Positions 1 through 8,470 of a stretch of DNA of 33,633 nt are shown piece after piece. The position numbers and the translations under genes are program-made. How positions within the stretch are numbered: position 1 is the first letter of the stretch; the number at the start of each line of letters is the position of its first letter. The DNA is from JAUNBN01 sp036645935. Its GTDB lineage: Bacteria; Bacillota; Clostridia; Oscillospirales; Ruminococcaceae. Location: contig JAVXNE010000012.1 of NCBI GenBank assembly GCA_036645935.1, positions 1 to 33,633 of the forward strand, given 5' to 3'. The notes under the pieces are model-generated. The model was not told where the DNA came from. It made no database searches and worked only from the letters and a program-made list of their open reading frames with translations.

Positions 1-24
1 GGTAGCGTTAGTCTGCAAAATTTT

Positions 25-46
25 GAAGCATCGTGCTTCCTTTTTT
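25..46 (+). terminator. Rho-independent terminator of an upstream gene
   Basis: A 6-bp stem (GAAGCA / TGCTTC) with a TCG loop is followed by C and six T residues. It would end a plus-strand gene lying left of the window. About 240 bases between this hairpin and the tRNA terminator hold no convincing gene. Confidence 0.75.
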
Positions 47-286
47 ATTTACCCCAATGTTTAGTGTAGAGCCGGAATTCTTGCAGCAATGTTTGTGTCA
101 AGTTCAAACACGAGTTTGATAAGCCATTCAAAACCCGAATTATTTGGTCTTTGCCCGGACATAATTGCAATTGTTCGAGTGGTATGAAGTGAGATTAATT
201 GTTCAGAACATCTTTTATCCGGAAGCAGTGCAATCAGCATCGGGAAAACAGACTGAGGGATTGTCAATAAAATATGATGACAACAC

Positions 287-311
287 AAAAACCGCCCGAT
301 AAAGGCGGTTT
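287..311 (-). terminator. Rho-independent terminator of the tRNA operon
   Basis: A 7-bp perfect stem (AACCGCC / GGCGGTT on the plus strand) is followed on the minus strand by a T-rich run (TTTTTGTG). It sits 26 bases past the 3' end of the tRNA-Arg gene, so it is the natural end of the Gly-Arg tRNA transcript. Confidence 0.85.
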
Positions 312-336
312 GAATGTTTCTGTGAGATATTTTTTA

Positions 337-413
337 TGGTGCGCCTGGAGGGACTCGAACCCCCGGCCCACTGCTTAGAAGGCAGTTGCTCTATCCGCCT
401 GAGCTACAGGCGC
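337..413 (-). tRNA. tRNA-Arg (anticodon TCT)
   Basis: The minus strand folds as a complete cloverleaf. The acceptor stem is GCGCCTG/CAGGCGC, the anticodon stem ACTGC/GCAGT carries the loop CTTCTAA (anticodon TCT, reading AGA), and the T loop is TTCGAGT. The discriminator is A and the CCA end is encoded. It is the second gene of a two-tRNA operon, 17 bases downstream of tRNA-Gly. Confidence 0.97.
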
Positions 414-430
414 GCATTGATGTGGAACAA

Positions 431-504
431 TGGAGCGGGTGATGGGAATCGAACCCACGTATCCAGCTTGGAAGGCTGGTGTTCTGCCATTGAACTACAC
501 CCGC
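431..504 (-). tRNA. tRNA-Gly (anticodon TCC)
   Basis: The minus strand folds as a cloverleaf. The acceptor stem is GCGGGTG/CACCCGC, the D stem is GTTC/GAAC, and the anticodon stem CCAGC/GCTGG carries the loop CTTCCAA (anticodon TCC, reading GGA). The T loop is TTCGATT, the discriminator is T and CCA is encoded. It is the first gene of the operon and lies just downstream of a consensus promoter. Confidence 0.97.
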
Positions 505-537
505 GCACGGTTAATGTCGCCCAAAAGCGACTCTGAG

Positions 538-567
538 ATTATACCAACATTGGGATATGTTTGTCAA
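538..567 (-). promoter_or_regulatory. Sigma-A type promoter of the tRNA-Gly/tRNA-Arg operon
   Basis: On the minus strand both hexamers are perfect: TTGACA at 567-562 and TATAAT at 543-538, 18 bases apart, with an extended -10 TG. Transcription should start near 531, about 27 bases before tRNA-Gly. The short leader contains a GTCGC/GCGAC hairpin. Confidence 0.9.
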
Positions 568-592
568 CTGCATAAAGCGGAAAATCGCTTTA

Positions 593-621
593 TTGAAAGA
601 AGTAATTTTTTATGCTAATAT
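593..621 (+). promoter_or_regulatory. Promoter of the glycosyltransferase operon
   Basis: TTGAAA at 593-598 and TAATAT at 616-621 are 17 bases apart, and a TG precedes the -10 (extended -10). The start would be near 628, about 29 bases before the first gene. It stands back to back with the tRNA promoter, the two -35 boxes being 25 bases apart. Confidence 0.85.
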
Positions 622-656
622 AAACTGGAAATATAAGCGCGAAAGGAGAACACTGT

Positions 657-2129
657 ATGGCGTGTAAAAGGGCGCTAAAGGCTGTCGACGTGCTGGTCGC
701 GACGTTTTTGGTTGCAGTGATTGCCATCTGTTTGCCGAGCGCGGGACGGTCGACTCTGCTCTTTGCGCTGTTGGGATTCGGAGTGCTTGCCTGCGCCGCA
801 TACACAGTGTCGCGCGCTAGTGAAAAGGTACTCGACATCACGTTTGCCGCGCTGCTGTGCCTTTATGCGGTATTCGTTTTTGTCGTTGCGTGTCAGCTGA
901 AACTTGAGCCCTCGTGGGATTTCGGGCGGGTTTATAACGGCGCGAAAGAGATAATCATCAACAACAGCCTCGAGTATACATACAACTATTTTCTCGAATC
1001 ACACAACAACTTTTTTGTGGCGCTATATATTGCGCGCTTTGTCCAGATGTGCGGCAGCATTTTCACGCTGAGCGTGCTGGACGGCGGAATATATCTCAAT
1101 GTGATATCCATTGTCTTGTCTGTGCTTTTCATCTATCTTGCCGCACGGGTGTCTCTCGGCGCGCGCACCGCGTTCATCACAGGTGTGCTTTGCTTCGGAT
1201 TTGCCCCGCTGCTATCATATAGCCCCATATTCTACACGGACACGCTGTCGCTGCCCTATGTCTCTCTTTCGCTTTGGCTCATCGCGCTCGGAATAAAAAA
1301 AGAGCGTGGACTGCTGAAGACGCTGCTTCTTGGCACAGTTACAGGTCTGGTCGTTTTTGTGGGATTCAAGCTAAAGGCGACGGCGGCGTTCACGCTTGTT
1401 GCGGCGTGCGTTGTATGTCTGCTCGGAGAGCGCCGCCAAAAGGTATGGAAGTATCTCGCGGCGTCGGTTGTGACGTGCTCTGTGCTGTTTGTGGTCTATG
1501 CGTCGTGGATATCGAACACAACGCTGATTGAATACAAGAACCTTGACCAATACCGTCTGCCGCCGATGCATTACGTGCTGATGGGCTTGCGCGGAATAGG
1601 CGGGTATAACGGCGCCGATCACCAGGCCGCACAAGCGCTGCCAGACGCTGACACACGCACCCGTGTTGCAAAAGAAAAGATAGCGGCGCAACTTGAGGAA
1701 TATGGGTTTAGCGGCATGAGAGATCACATGGTGCAGAAGATTCGCTTCACATGGAACGCAGGGCTTTTCTATTCGGATCAGAAGCTTGCGCAGAATAAAG
1801 CGATGTATACCACAGCACAGTCCTACGCCTCTCCAGAAGGACTGAATTTTCCCCAATACCACGCATATGCGCAGTCGTTCCATTGGCTCATGCTGCTGAC
1901 GATTATGACGTCGGCGGTGAAAGCTGTTTTCGACAGGCGCCGCGAAGAGGTTGTCGATATCGCGCGCGTTGCGATCTTCGGGATCGTGCTGCTGCTGCTC
2001 GTGTGGGAGACGCGTTCGAGGTATCTTGTCAACTTCATACCGCTCTTTGCACTGTGTGAGGCGGAGTTTGTGTGTTCGGTTTTTAGAAAAAAAAACACTT
2101 CTCGGCGCATACGCGGTGAGCACGCATGA
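657..2129 (+). CDS. Multi-pass membrane glycosyltransferase-like protein (GT-C fold candidate)
   Basis: A 490-residue, strongly hydrophobic protein with around ten predicted membrane spans. The size, the topology and a W-D-F-G-R segment after the third span (about residues 86-90) resemble GT-C enzymes of the GT39/ArnT type, which move a sugar from a polyprenyl-phosphate donor on the outer face of the membrane. I see no diagnostic catalytic DxD, so the family call is inference. The start is fixed by AAAGGAGAA seven bases upstream and by a promoter in front. Its stop overlaps the next start (ATGA), so it is co-translated with the GT4 gene. Neighbouring GT2 and DUF2304 genes support a role in surface glycan assembly. 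It could instead be a flippase or polymerase of such a polymer. Confidence 0.7.
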   Translation: MACKRALKAVDVLVATFLVAVIAICLPSAGRSTLLFALLGFGVLACAAYTVSRASEKVLDITFAALLCLYAVFVFVVACQLKLEPSWDFGRVYNGAKEIIINNSLEYTYNYFLESHNNFFVALYIARFVQMCGSIFTLSVLDGGIYLNVISIVLSVLFIYLAARVSLGARTAFITGVLCFGFAPLLSYSPIFYTDTLSLPYVSLSLWLIALGIKKERGLLKTLLLGTVTGLVVFVGFKLKATAAFTLVAACVVCLLGERRQKVWKYLAASVVTCSVLFVVYASWISNTTLIEYKNLDQYRLPPMHYVLMGLRGIGGYNGADHQAAQALPDADTRTRVAKEKIAAQLEEYGFSGMRDHMVQKIRFTWNAGLFYSDQKLAQNKAMYTTAQSYASPEGLNFPQYHAYAQSFHWLMLLTIMTSAVKAVFDRRREEVVDIARVAIFGIVLLLLVWETRSRYLVNFIPLFALCEAEFVCSVFRKKNTSRRIRGEHA

Positions 2130-3286
2130 AAATTTGTTTTTTTTCGGCACAGTATCTTCCGACGGTGGGCGGCGTTGAACGTTACACCCACAATCTTGCG
2201 AGCTGTCTTGCCCGGGAAGGCCATAAGGTGATCATCGTAACGTCGTCGCTGCAAGGACTGCCCGATCGGGAGACCGAGAGCAGTGGCACCGAGATATTCC
2301 GTCTGCCGGTATGGCCGTTTATGGGAGGCCGCTTCCCGATTATAAAGAAAAATGCTCAATTTCTTCGTATCACAGAGGAACTGTGGTCTGCCAAACCCGA
2401 TGCTGTTGTGATTAACACCCATTTTTATACAAGCTCCGTCTACGCTGCAAAGATGGCAAGTTCGCTCGCCATCCCATCTCTTTTGATCAACCACGGGACT
2501 CAGTATCTTATGACCGGCGTTTTGGCACCGCTTGGAAAGATATACGAGCGGATGTGCGCCCGCTTCGTGAAATACCGTTGCAATGCTTTTTTTGGCGTTT
2601 CCCGTGCGTGCAGCGCTTGGCTTGAGAACTTTGGAATTCAATCGGATGGGGAGATATACAACGCGGTTGATCCCATTGAAACAAAGAGGCTTGCTCAAGG
2701 CAGTTCACTTGATGTTCGGCGTTCGCTGGGACTTGAGGACAGTACGCCGCTCATAGCGTATTCGGGCCGTATGATTCCCGAAAAGGGCGTGCTGCAACTT
2801 GCAAAGGCAGTTGAACAGATACGAGTGCGTGTTTCAGGAGCTGTCGTGGTCATGGCGGGAGAGGGCGAATCGCGTGCGGCGCTCGAGGCCTCTCAAACGG
2901 ACGGATTGTATCTTCTGGGACAGCTGTCGTATCAGGACAGCCTGGCGCTGATACTGCAATCGGACACGCTCTGTCTGCCGACGCGCTCAGAAGGATTCTC
3001 CGGAGTTGTGCTCGAAGCGGCGGCGCTCGGCACGGCAATCATCACGACTGCGACGGGTGGAAGCACCGAGCTGATAGTTGACGGGCGGCACGGCAAACTC
3101 ATACCCGACATGCTTCCGCAGACAATTGCATGTGCGTGCGCGGACGCGCTGCTTGATCCCGAATGGCGTATAGTTGCGGCAGCCAATGCCAAAGCGCGCC
3201 TTCGGCAGTGCTTTACATGGAATAAAAGCGCACAGAGCCTGATTGAGGCCGTGCGCGAAATGATACAGAGAGTGGGGACGCGATGA
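2126..3286 (+). CDS. Glycosyltransferase family 4
   Basis: A 386-residue cytosolic enzyme with the GT-B two-domain layout. The N-terminal half opens with a glycine-rich acceptor-side loop (P-T-V-G-G-V-E-R, residues 12-19). The C-terminal half holds the sugar-nucleotide site, including the E-x7-E motif (E-G-F-S-G-V-V-L-E) and a S-G-R-x3-E-K-G-V segment. Family members retain the anomeric configuration of an NDP-sugar when adding it to a lipid or polymer acceptor. The substrate cannot be read from the sequence. It overlaps both neighbours by four bases, pointing to one transcript and coupled translation. Confidence 0.9.
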   Translation: MKICFFSAQYLPTVGGVERYTHNLASCLAREGHKVIIVTSSLQGLPDRETESSGTEIFRLPVWPFMGGRFPIIKKNAQFLRITEELWSAKPDAVVINTHFYTSSVYAAKMASSLAIPSLLINHGTQYLMTGVLAPLGKIYERMCARFVKYRCNAFFGVSRACSAWLENFGIQSDGEIYNAVDPIETKRLAQGSSLDVRRSLGLEDSTPLIAYSGRMIPEKGVLQLAKAVEQIRVRVSGAVVVMAGEGESRAALEASQTDGLYLLGQLSYQDSLALILQSDTLCLPTRSEGFSGVVLEAAALGTAIITTATGGSTELIVDGRHGKLIPDMLPQTIACACADALLDPEWRIVAAANAKARLRQCFTWNKSAQSLIEAVREMIQRVGTR

Positions 3287-4002
3287 AGAAGCTGCTGATA
3301 ATAATTCCGGCTTATAACGAGCAGGAGAGCATAACCCGCGTCGTTGAAAATCTCAAGCAGGTTTGCCCTTCATACGACTTTGTCGTGGTAAACGACGGAT
3401 CAACTGACAGCACCGCGGGCATCTGTCGCAAGAACGGATATCCGCTGCTCGATTTACCGGTCAATCTGGGACTGTCATCGGCGATGCAGACTGGAATGCG
3501 CTATGCGAACCGTCGAGGATACGACTGTACGATGCAATTTGACGCTGACGGGCAGCATCTTCCCGAATATATTGAGCCGCTTATGCGCAAGCTTGAGGAT
3601 GGCGCGGATATCGTCATAGGATCGCGCTTTATAAATGTTCGCAAACCCAAAACGCTGCGAATGGCGGGAAGCTATCTTTTGAGCTGGACAATCCGCTTTA
3701 CTACGGGTCAGAAGATATGCGATCCTACGAGCGGAATGCGCCTGTACGGATGTGAAATGATAAGAGAGTTTGCGGCAAATCTCAACTATGCTCCGGAACC
3801 CGACACGATCAGCTACCTCATCAAAAACGGCGCGCGGGTTGAGGAGATTCAGGTTGATATGGCCGAGCGCAAAGCGGGAAAGAGTTATTTCAATTTCTAT
3901 GGATCACTCCATTACATGGTGAAAATGATTTTTTCAATATTGCTGATACAGTGGTTTCGCAAACGCGAGAGGTACTCGGTAAAGGGGAAGAGGGGGGTGT
4001 GA
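3283..4002 (+). CDS. Glycosyltransferase family 2, polyprenyl-phosphate sugar synthase type
   Basis: A 239-residue GT-A enzyme. It starts with I-I-P-A-Y-N-E-Q-E-S, carries V-V-N-D-G-S-T-D-S-T and has the metal-binding D-A-D in Q-F-D-A-D-G-Q-H. The later G-S-R-F and D-P-T-S-G-M-R-L-Y-G blocks are typical of the dolichyl-phosphate-mannose synthase/GtrB branch. Such enzymes charge undecaprenyl phosphate with a sugar, which a GT-C membrane enzyme like the first gene of the operon could then use. There is no long C-terminal membrane anchor; a hydrophobic stretch near residues 210-225 may dock it at the membrane. A DUF2304 gene follows, a common pairing. Confidence 0.92.
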   Translation: MKKLLIIIPAYNEQESITRVVENLKQVCPSYDFVVVNDGSTDSTAGICRKNGYPLLDLPVNLGLSSAMQTGMRYANRRGYDCTMQFDADGQHLPEYIEPLMRKLEDGADIVIGSRFINVRKPKTLRMAGSYLLSWTIRFTTGQKICDPTSGMRLYGCEMIREFAANLNYAPEPDTISYLIKNGARVEEIQVDMAERKAGKSYFNFYGSLHYMVKMIFSILLIQWFRKRERYSVKGKRGV

Positions 4003-4364
4003 ACTTGAGCTTTCAAACAAGGATAGTTTTAATATTGGGATCGCTTCTCACGCTGGGATTTATGCTCAAGCGCATCCGCAACTCAAAGCTTCAGATTGAG
4101 GATTCGCTGTTCTGGATATTCTTTTCAGGATTGCTTTTGGTAGTGAGCATCTTTCCGGCAATCGTGTTCCGCGCGTCCGAGTTGCTCGGCATACAGTCAC
4201 CGATCAATTTCATGTTTTTACTCATTATATTCACTCTCGTGGTGAGATTGTTCTCGCTGACGACGAAGCTCAGCCAAATGGACGAAAAGCTCAAGCGGAT
4301 CGCCCAGACGGCTGCGCTGGACGGAATTGATTCGGACAATAAAATGGATGGTGAACTCAAATGA
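3999..4364 (+). CDS. DUF2304 family small membrane protein
   Basis: A protein of about 121 residues with three predicted hydrophobic spans and the E-D-S-L-F-W-I-F-F-S and L-G-I-Q-S-P-I-N-F-M-F blocks that mark DUF2304. Its function is unknown, but the family is repeatedly found beside GT2 enzymes of polyprenyl-linked glycan synthesis. I chose GTG 3999 because it makes a four-base GTGA overlap like the other junctions in this operon and gives an M-N-L N-terminus usual for the family. A TTG at 4005, seven bases after AGGGGGG, is an equally possible start. An upstream ATG at 3951 would overlap the GT2 gene and is unlikely. The tail is a short coiled coil. Confidence 0.8.
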   Translation: MNLSFQTRIVLILGSLLTLGFMLKRIRNSKLQIEDSLFWIFFSGLLLVVSIFPAIVFRASELLGIQSPINFMFLLIIFTLVVRLFSLTTKLSQMDEKLKRIAQTAALDGIDSDNKMDGELK

Positions 4365-5419
4365 CCGCTGACAATGATTTTTTCACGATGCTCCCCGATG
4401 ATGAACGCCTTCGCGGTGGTCTCTCTTCAGGGGTGGATCTGAAACCTCATTTTAACAATGCAAAAAACAAGAAAAGCATTGTAAAGCCCAAAAAATACAA
4501 GAAGAAAGTGACACTGTCCAACGTCACTGCACGTCGTCCGCGCAAAGTTAACAAGTGGGTGGTCGCGGTAATTGTCACGCTGACACTCGTAGTCGCGCTC
4601 TCACTCATCATCGCCGAGCCGTGGGTGCGTCCCGCATTGGATACATATGTCGCCCCGACAGAGCCGGAAACCCTTCCAAACGCAACAATCGAGCTTGGCG
4701 AGAGCTACGCGTTTGGGATAGAGCTTGCTGACAATGAGCAGATTTCAAACGTCGTGGTCAAGGATGCTGACATACTTGAAGTCATGATGGAGGGGGATAT
4801 CGAAAAGGGCGTTAAAGCGCTTGGAGAGTTTCCCGATACCTCGGTTACTTTTGAAGTTTCCGAGTTGTCGCTTCCCCGGAAGCAATATGCTCACACTATC
4901 GAGTTTGCGGGGTTCAGTTTAACACAACCCTACGACGCAGTCCGCTCGTGGTTTCGCAGCACGCTTGGCATCGAGAAAACCATTTCTGTGCGCACCGAGC
5001 TTAGGATACTGAGGCTCTATGAACAGAAAATTGCGGTATCGGGAACCGATCGCGTAACGACATCCCAACCCGCTATTACGCTGAAAAAGGGCGATACAGA
5101 GGATATAGAGCTGGTACTCGCCCAAAGAGAAAGCGCCGGTATGACCACATCGGATGCGGCAGTGGTTTCTGTTCGTGCGAAGGATGAAGACACGTCGGGA
5201 ACATTTGCGATAAAGGCAGTGGGGACGGGGAAAGCTTCAATTGTCGCTAGAATCGGATTTTGGAAAGCGGTTGAACCCGATATCTATGCGGCATGGCTTG
5301 CGTCACAGCCGACACCGTCCGTCGACGAAACTAAAAAAGAAGACGAGCCTGCACCAGTCCATCAAAACGAGATATTCGTGTGCACCCGTGTAATAAGTTA
5401 TCCTGTAATCGTCGAATAG
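4361..5419 (+). CDS. Single-pass membrane protein with bacterial Ig-like (BIG2-like) domain
   Basis: I do not recognise a named family for the whole 352 residues. Residues 1-65 are cytoplasmic and very basic (many K and R), 66-85 form one membrane span, and the rest lies outside the cell. Around residues 228-301 the pattern I-T-L-K-K-G-D ... S-D-A-A-V-V-S-V ... A-I-K-A-V-G-T-G-K-A-S-I resembles a BIG2 domain, a beta-sandwich found in surface proteins. The extracellular part has few cysteines. It overlaps DUF2304 by four bases (ATGA), so it belongs to the glycan operon, perhaps as a wall-facing assembly or anchoring partner. That role is inference. Confidence 0.75.
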   Translation: MTADNDFFTMLPDDERLRGGLSSGVDLKPHFNNAKNKKSIVKPKKYKKKVTLSNVTARRPRKVNKWVVAVIVTLTLVVALSLIIAEPWVRPALDTYVAPTEPETLPNATIELGESYAFGIELADNEQISNVVVKDADILEVMMEGDIEKGVKALGEFPDTSVTFEVSELSLPRKQYAHTIEFAGFSLTQPYDAVRSWFRSTLGIEKTISVRTELRILRLYEQKIAVSGTDRVTTSQPAITLKKGDTEDIELVLAQRESAGMTTSDAAVVSVRAKDEDTSGTFAIKAVGTGKASIVARIGFWKAVEPDIYAAWLASQPTPSVDETKKEDEPAPVHQNEIFVCTRVISYPVIVE

Positions 5420-5536
5420 CGAGATACAAAACGACAAAATCAGCAGAAGAAGCCCGATACAATAGGCATCGTTACCGTCCAAATTGGGTGGTCATGTGAA
5501 ATAAAAGAGACGATGCAAAAAAAGAGAGGATACACT

Positions 5537-6229
5537 ATGAAGAAATCCATTGCACTGATTTTAGCACTGATTCTCGCGCTTTCGTTCGTAGCCTGTGGCC
5601 ATGAAGCTGAACCGGCGCCTGCCCCGCAGGGACAGGGCGGTACCTCGGCATCACAGCCTCAGACTCCGCCGGAGGCCTACCGCGCGGGAGACCACATTAA
5701 AAAACTTTACAAAACCACTCTTGACGTAGCAAACAAGCCAATACGGGTAGTTATGAAAACCAAAATTGATATGGGCGACGGTTTGAAGGACACGTTTGCA
5801 ACCATTTTTTGCAAGGGCAACAATTTCGCCGGTGTTTTCGAGATTGGCGCAGAAAAATACGGAATGATTTCATCAAGCAAAGATGCTGCTTATTTTCTCA
5901 TGTATGACGGCAAGATAGCGTTGGAATCGAATGATATTGACACGCCCAAAGTCGCGGATGATCTTCTCGATGACGATATCATAAAGGATACAACCCAGTT
6001 CCTCGCTGGCACAGAGGACATTAACGGCGTCACCTATGACTATGAAGAAATCAAGGGTGAAGACGTGCGTTTCTACTTTGAACAGGGCACAGAACGCTGG
6101 AAATTCATGAAAAGCGACAACGAGCTCACCGAAATTGTCGAGTATGACAACAATGCCGAGGATTCGGTATTTGTCGTTCCGTCCGACTTCACAATTATGG
6201 ATATGGACTCAATGCCCAATGTCGGTTAG
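5537..6229 (+). CDS. Secreted lipoprotein of unknown function
   Basis: A 230-residue protein with a lipoprotein signal: M-K-K, a leucine-rich hydrophobic core and the lipobox S-F-V-A-C at about residues 14-18, so it should be lipid-anchored on the outer membrane face. A Pro/Ala/Gln-rich linker (about 20-45) follows, then a mixed alpha/beta domain whose beta-rich pattern vaguely recalls LolA/LppX lipid-binding folds; this is weak inference. I chose ATG 5537 because AGAGAGGA lies eight bases upstream and the signal peptide then starts properly; an ATG at 5513 would add eight residues. It is 117 bases from the previous gene, without a clear terminator, so read-through from the glycan operon is possible. 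Confidence 0.85.
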   Translation: MKKSIALILALILALSFVACGHEAEPAPAPQGQGGTSASQPQTPPEAYRAGDHIKKLYKTTLDVANKPIRVVMKTKIDMGDGLKDTFATIFCKGNNFAGVFEIGAEKYGMISSSKDAAYFLMYDGKIALESNDIDTPKVADDLLDDDIIKDTTQFLAGTEDINGVTYDYEEIKGEDVRFYFEQGTERWKFMKSDNELTEIVEYDNNAEDSVFVVPSDFTIMDMDSMPNVG

Positions 6230-6500
6230 GGATGTTTTGGACGGCGTGCCGAAACTGAGTGCGATATTAGACTGAGCATCAATTATGTGTTCGGCATTAG
6301 AAAAACAAATCCGTAAAACGCATAGCACAAATTAAGGACAGACGATACGGTTTCGATCCGCATGACGGGCAAGTTTACCGCCATTGAGGTTCGTGCTTGA
6401 GCGTTTGTCTTTTGTTTTTGTGAGTTGTCACAACTCGGAATCAATTGAATTTGGCACAAAGATATTGCCGTCACGGCAGAGTGTGCCCGGTGTCAGAAAA
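6230..6500. other. Intergenic region between convergent genes, no gene seen
   Basis: No reading frame here has a ribosome binding site or a recognisable product. It holds a GAGTTG/CAACTC hairpin near 6420-6435 and a TGCCG/CGGCA hairpin near 6466-6478. Neither is followed by a T-run, so I do not call them terminators. No clear terminator for the lipoprotein gene is visible. Confidence 0.5.
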
Positions 6501-6552
6501 CACAAAACCGGATTCGATTTTGCCAAACAATAACAGCAAAATCAAACCCGGT
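6497..6552 (-). terminator. Terminator of the metal-efflux operon
   Basis: Two 18-base arms (6505-6522 and 6535-6552) pair at 16 of 18 positions around a 12-base loop. On the minus strand the hairpin is followed by TTGTGTTTTC. It lies about 67 bases past the ATPase stop codon and ends that operon; the long symmetrical stem could also stop plus-strand transcripts. Confidence 0.75.
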
Positions 6553-6618
6553 TGGGATGTCACACGGATTATTTGAGATTCAGAACCTCACAGCTTCGCT
6601 CAATTTTGGGATGCTCGA

Positions 6619-8457
6619 TCATTTACTCGCCGCGCGCATGGCATTGAGAATGGCGAGCACCGACACTCCGACGTCGGCGAACACAGCGAGCCACATAGTG
6701 GCAAACCCGAGCGCGCCGAAAGTGAGCACCGCAAATTTCACACCGAGAGCGAACACGACGTTCTCTGTCACGATGTGGCGCGTTTTGCGCGAAATTCTGA
6801 TCGCCTGTGATATTTTGAGTGGATTGTCATCCATAAGCACGACGTCGGCCGCCTCAATTGCCGCGTCCGAGCCCAATGCTCCCATCGCGATGCCGAGATC
6901 CGCCCGAGCGAGCACAGGGGCATCGTTTATCCCGTCTCCAACAAAGGCAAGGCGTTCCCCTGGTTTTTGTGAGGATAGCAGACGTTCAATGATATCCACC
7001 TTGTCGGTCGGAAGCAACTCACAGTGTGCTTCATCAAGTCCCAGTTGCGCCGCGACATTATTGCCGATATCACGTGCATCTCCTGTGAGCATGACTGTCT
7101 TCTTTACTCCCGCAGCACGAAGCTCGGAGATTGCCAAGGCAGCTGACTCTTTAACGCGGTCGGAGATAGTGATATGCCCGATATACTCTCCGTCGACAGC
7201 AATGTGCACAATGGTCCCAACGCAGTCGCATTCGGTTATCTCAACACCGTTTTCCGTCATGAGACGCGCGGTTCCTGCGAACAGGTTATGACCGTCAACG
7301 ACGGCGCTTATACCGCGCCCCGCATGCTCGCAGACATCGGAAACACGGGCGGGATTGACAGTTTTCCCGTATGCCGCCTTTATTGATTGCGCTATCGGAT
7401 GATCGCTGTACAGTTCGGCGCAGGCAGCGAGTTCAAGCAGTTTTGCCTTGTCTAAATGCTCGGGATGAATGGTGGTGACTTCAAACACACCCTTTGTGAG
7501 TGTGCCGGTCTTGTCAAAGACGACAGTCGTGATATGAGACAGTGTATCGAGATAGTTTGCACCTTTAACGAGAATGCCGTGGCGCGACGCGCCTCCCATT
7601 CCACAGAAAAAACTGAGAGGAACCGAAATCACGAGCGCACATGGACACGATATCACCAAAAATATCAGTGCGCGGTTGATCCATATGGCCCATGCCTGCC
7701 CAAAAAACAGCGGCGGGACAAGAGCGAGCAGTGCGGCGCACAACACAACAGAGGGCGTGTAAATTCTCGCAAAGCGCGAGATAAAGCTCTCGGATTTTGC
7801 TTTGCGATTGCTGGCGTTTTCAACCAGATCAAGTATTTTTGACACGGTTGACTCTGAAAAAATCTTGGTTGTTCTGATGCGAAGAGGGGCGGATATGTTG
7901 ACGCATCCGCTCACAACCGCGCTCTCTGTCTCGACGTCAACAGCGGCTGATTCACCCGTTATAGACGACGTGTTGAGGATGGAATTGCCGCTCACCACAA
8001 TGCCGTCTATCGGAATTCGCTCGCCGGGCTTTACGACTATGATGTCGCCGACAGCAACCTCCTCGGGGCTGACTTCAACAAGTTCACCGTTGTGCTCGAC
8101 GTTCGCGGAGTCGGGGCGAATATCCATCAAATCCGAGATTGACTTGCGGGAGCGCTCAACAGCGAGATTTTGGAACAGCTCTCCCGTCTGATAGAACAGC
8201 ATGACTGCGGCACCCTCGGCAAAGTCACCGATTCCGAACGCTCCAATGGTGGCAACACTCATGAGAAAGTTCTCGTCAAAGATGCGGCCTCGGGTGATGT
8301 TGCGTGCGGCGCGCCATAAAACGTCCCAGCCGGACACAAGATAGCTTGCTGCGAGCAGCACAGTTCGAGCGGGCTCTTCCTTGAGCAATATGCCACCGGT
8401 GAGAAGCGCCGCAGCGAGGGCTATTCGAAGGATAAGATTTTGTTGTTTTTCACTCAT
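6619..8457 (-). CDS. cadA: P1B-type heavy-metal-transporting ATPase (Zn/Cd/Pb type)
   Basis: A 612-residue membrane pump that exports divalent metal ions using ATP. Diagnostic motifs are C271-P-C273 in the ion-binding span, the phosphorylated D315 in D-K-T-G-T-L-T, H353-P354 of the P1B nucleotide-binding domain and G-D-G-I-N-D at 507-512. CPC with an ArsR/SmtB-type repressor points to Zn, Cd or Pb rather than Cu, by inference. It has no N-terminal HMA domain; that domain is a separate gene just upstream. ATG 8457 was chosen because GGAG lies six bases upstream and the downstream sequence (M-S-E-K-Q-Q-N) opens directly before the first spans. Extending to 8553 would run into the HMA gene. The symbol follows the CadA/ZntA family loosely. 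Confidence 0.92.
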   Translation of the reverse strand: MSEKQQNLILRIALAAALLTGGILLKEEPARTVLLAASYLVSGWDVLWRAARNITRGRIFDENFLMSVATIGAFGIGDFAEGAAVMLFYQTGELFQNLAVERSRKSISDLMDIRPDSANVEHNGELVEVSPEEVAVGDIIVVKPGERIPIDGIVVSGNSILNTSSITGESAAVDVETESAVVSGCVNISAPLRIRTTKIFSESTVSKILDLVENASNRKAKSESFISRFARIYTPSVVLCAALLALVPPLFFGQAWAIWINRALIFLVISCPCALVISVPLSFFCGMGGASRHGILVKGANYLDTLSHITTVVFDKTGTLTKGVFEVTTIHPEHLDKAKLLELAACAELYSDHPIAQSIKAAYGKTVNPARVSDVCEHAGRGISAVVDGHNLFAGTARLMTENGVEITECDCVGTIVHIAVDGEYIGHITISDRVKESAALAISELRAAGVKKTVMLTGDARDIGNNVAAQLGLDEAHCELLPTDKVDIIERLLSSQKPGERLAFVGDGINDAPVLARADLGIAMGALGSDAAIEAADVVLMDDNPLKISQAIRISRKTRHIVTENVVFALGVKFAVLTFGALGFATMWLAVFADVGVSVLAILNAMRAASK

Positions 8458-8470
8458 TTGATACTCCGAA

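Noticed and set aside
61..288. Minus-strand open frame of 75 codons
   Set aside because: It starts with TTG inside the tRNA terminator, has no binding site and no recognisable product.
1371..2150. Long minus-strand frame opposite the membrane glycosyltransferase-like gene
   Set aside because: Very rich in Arg and His, as expected from the antisense of a hydrophobic gene; no binding site and wholly inside a well-supported gene.
1823..2698. Minus-strand frame of 291 codons across the first two glycosyltransferase genes
   Set aside because: It crosses the junction of two overlapping plus-strand genes and shows no domain; an antisense shadow.
5435..5463. TACAAT as a -10 box for the lipoprotein gene
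   Set aside because: No acceptable -35 at 16-18 bases; read-through from the preceding operon is as likely.
6283..6474. Minus-strand frame of 63 codons in the gap after the lipoprotein gene
   Set aside because: No binding site, no homology recognised, and it lies downstream of the metal operon's terminator without a promoter.
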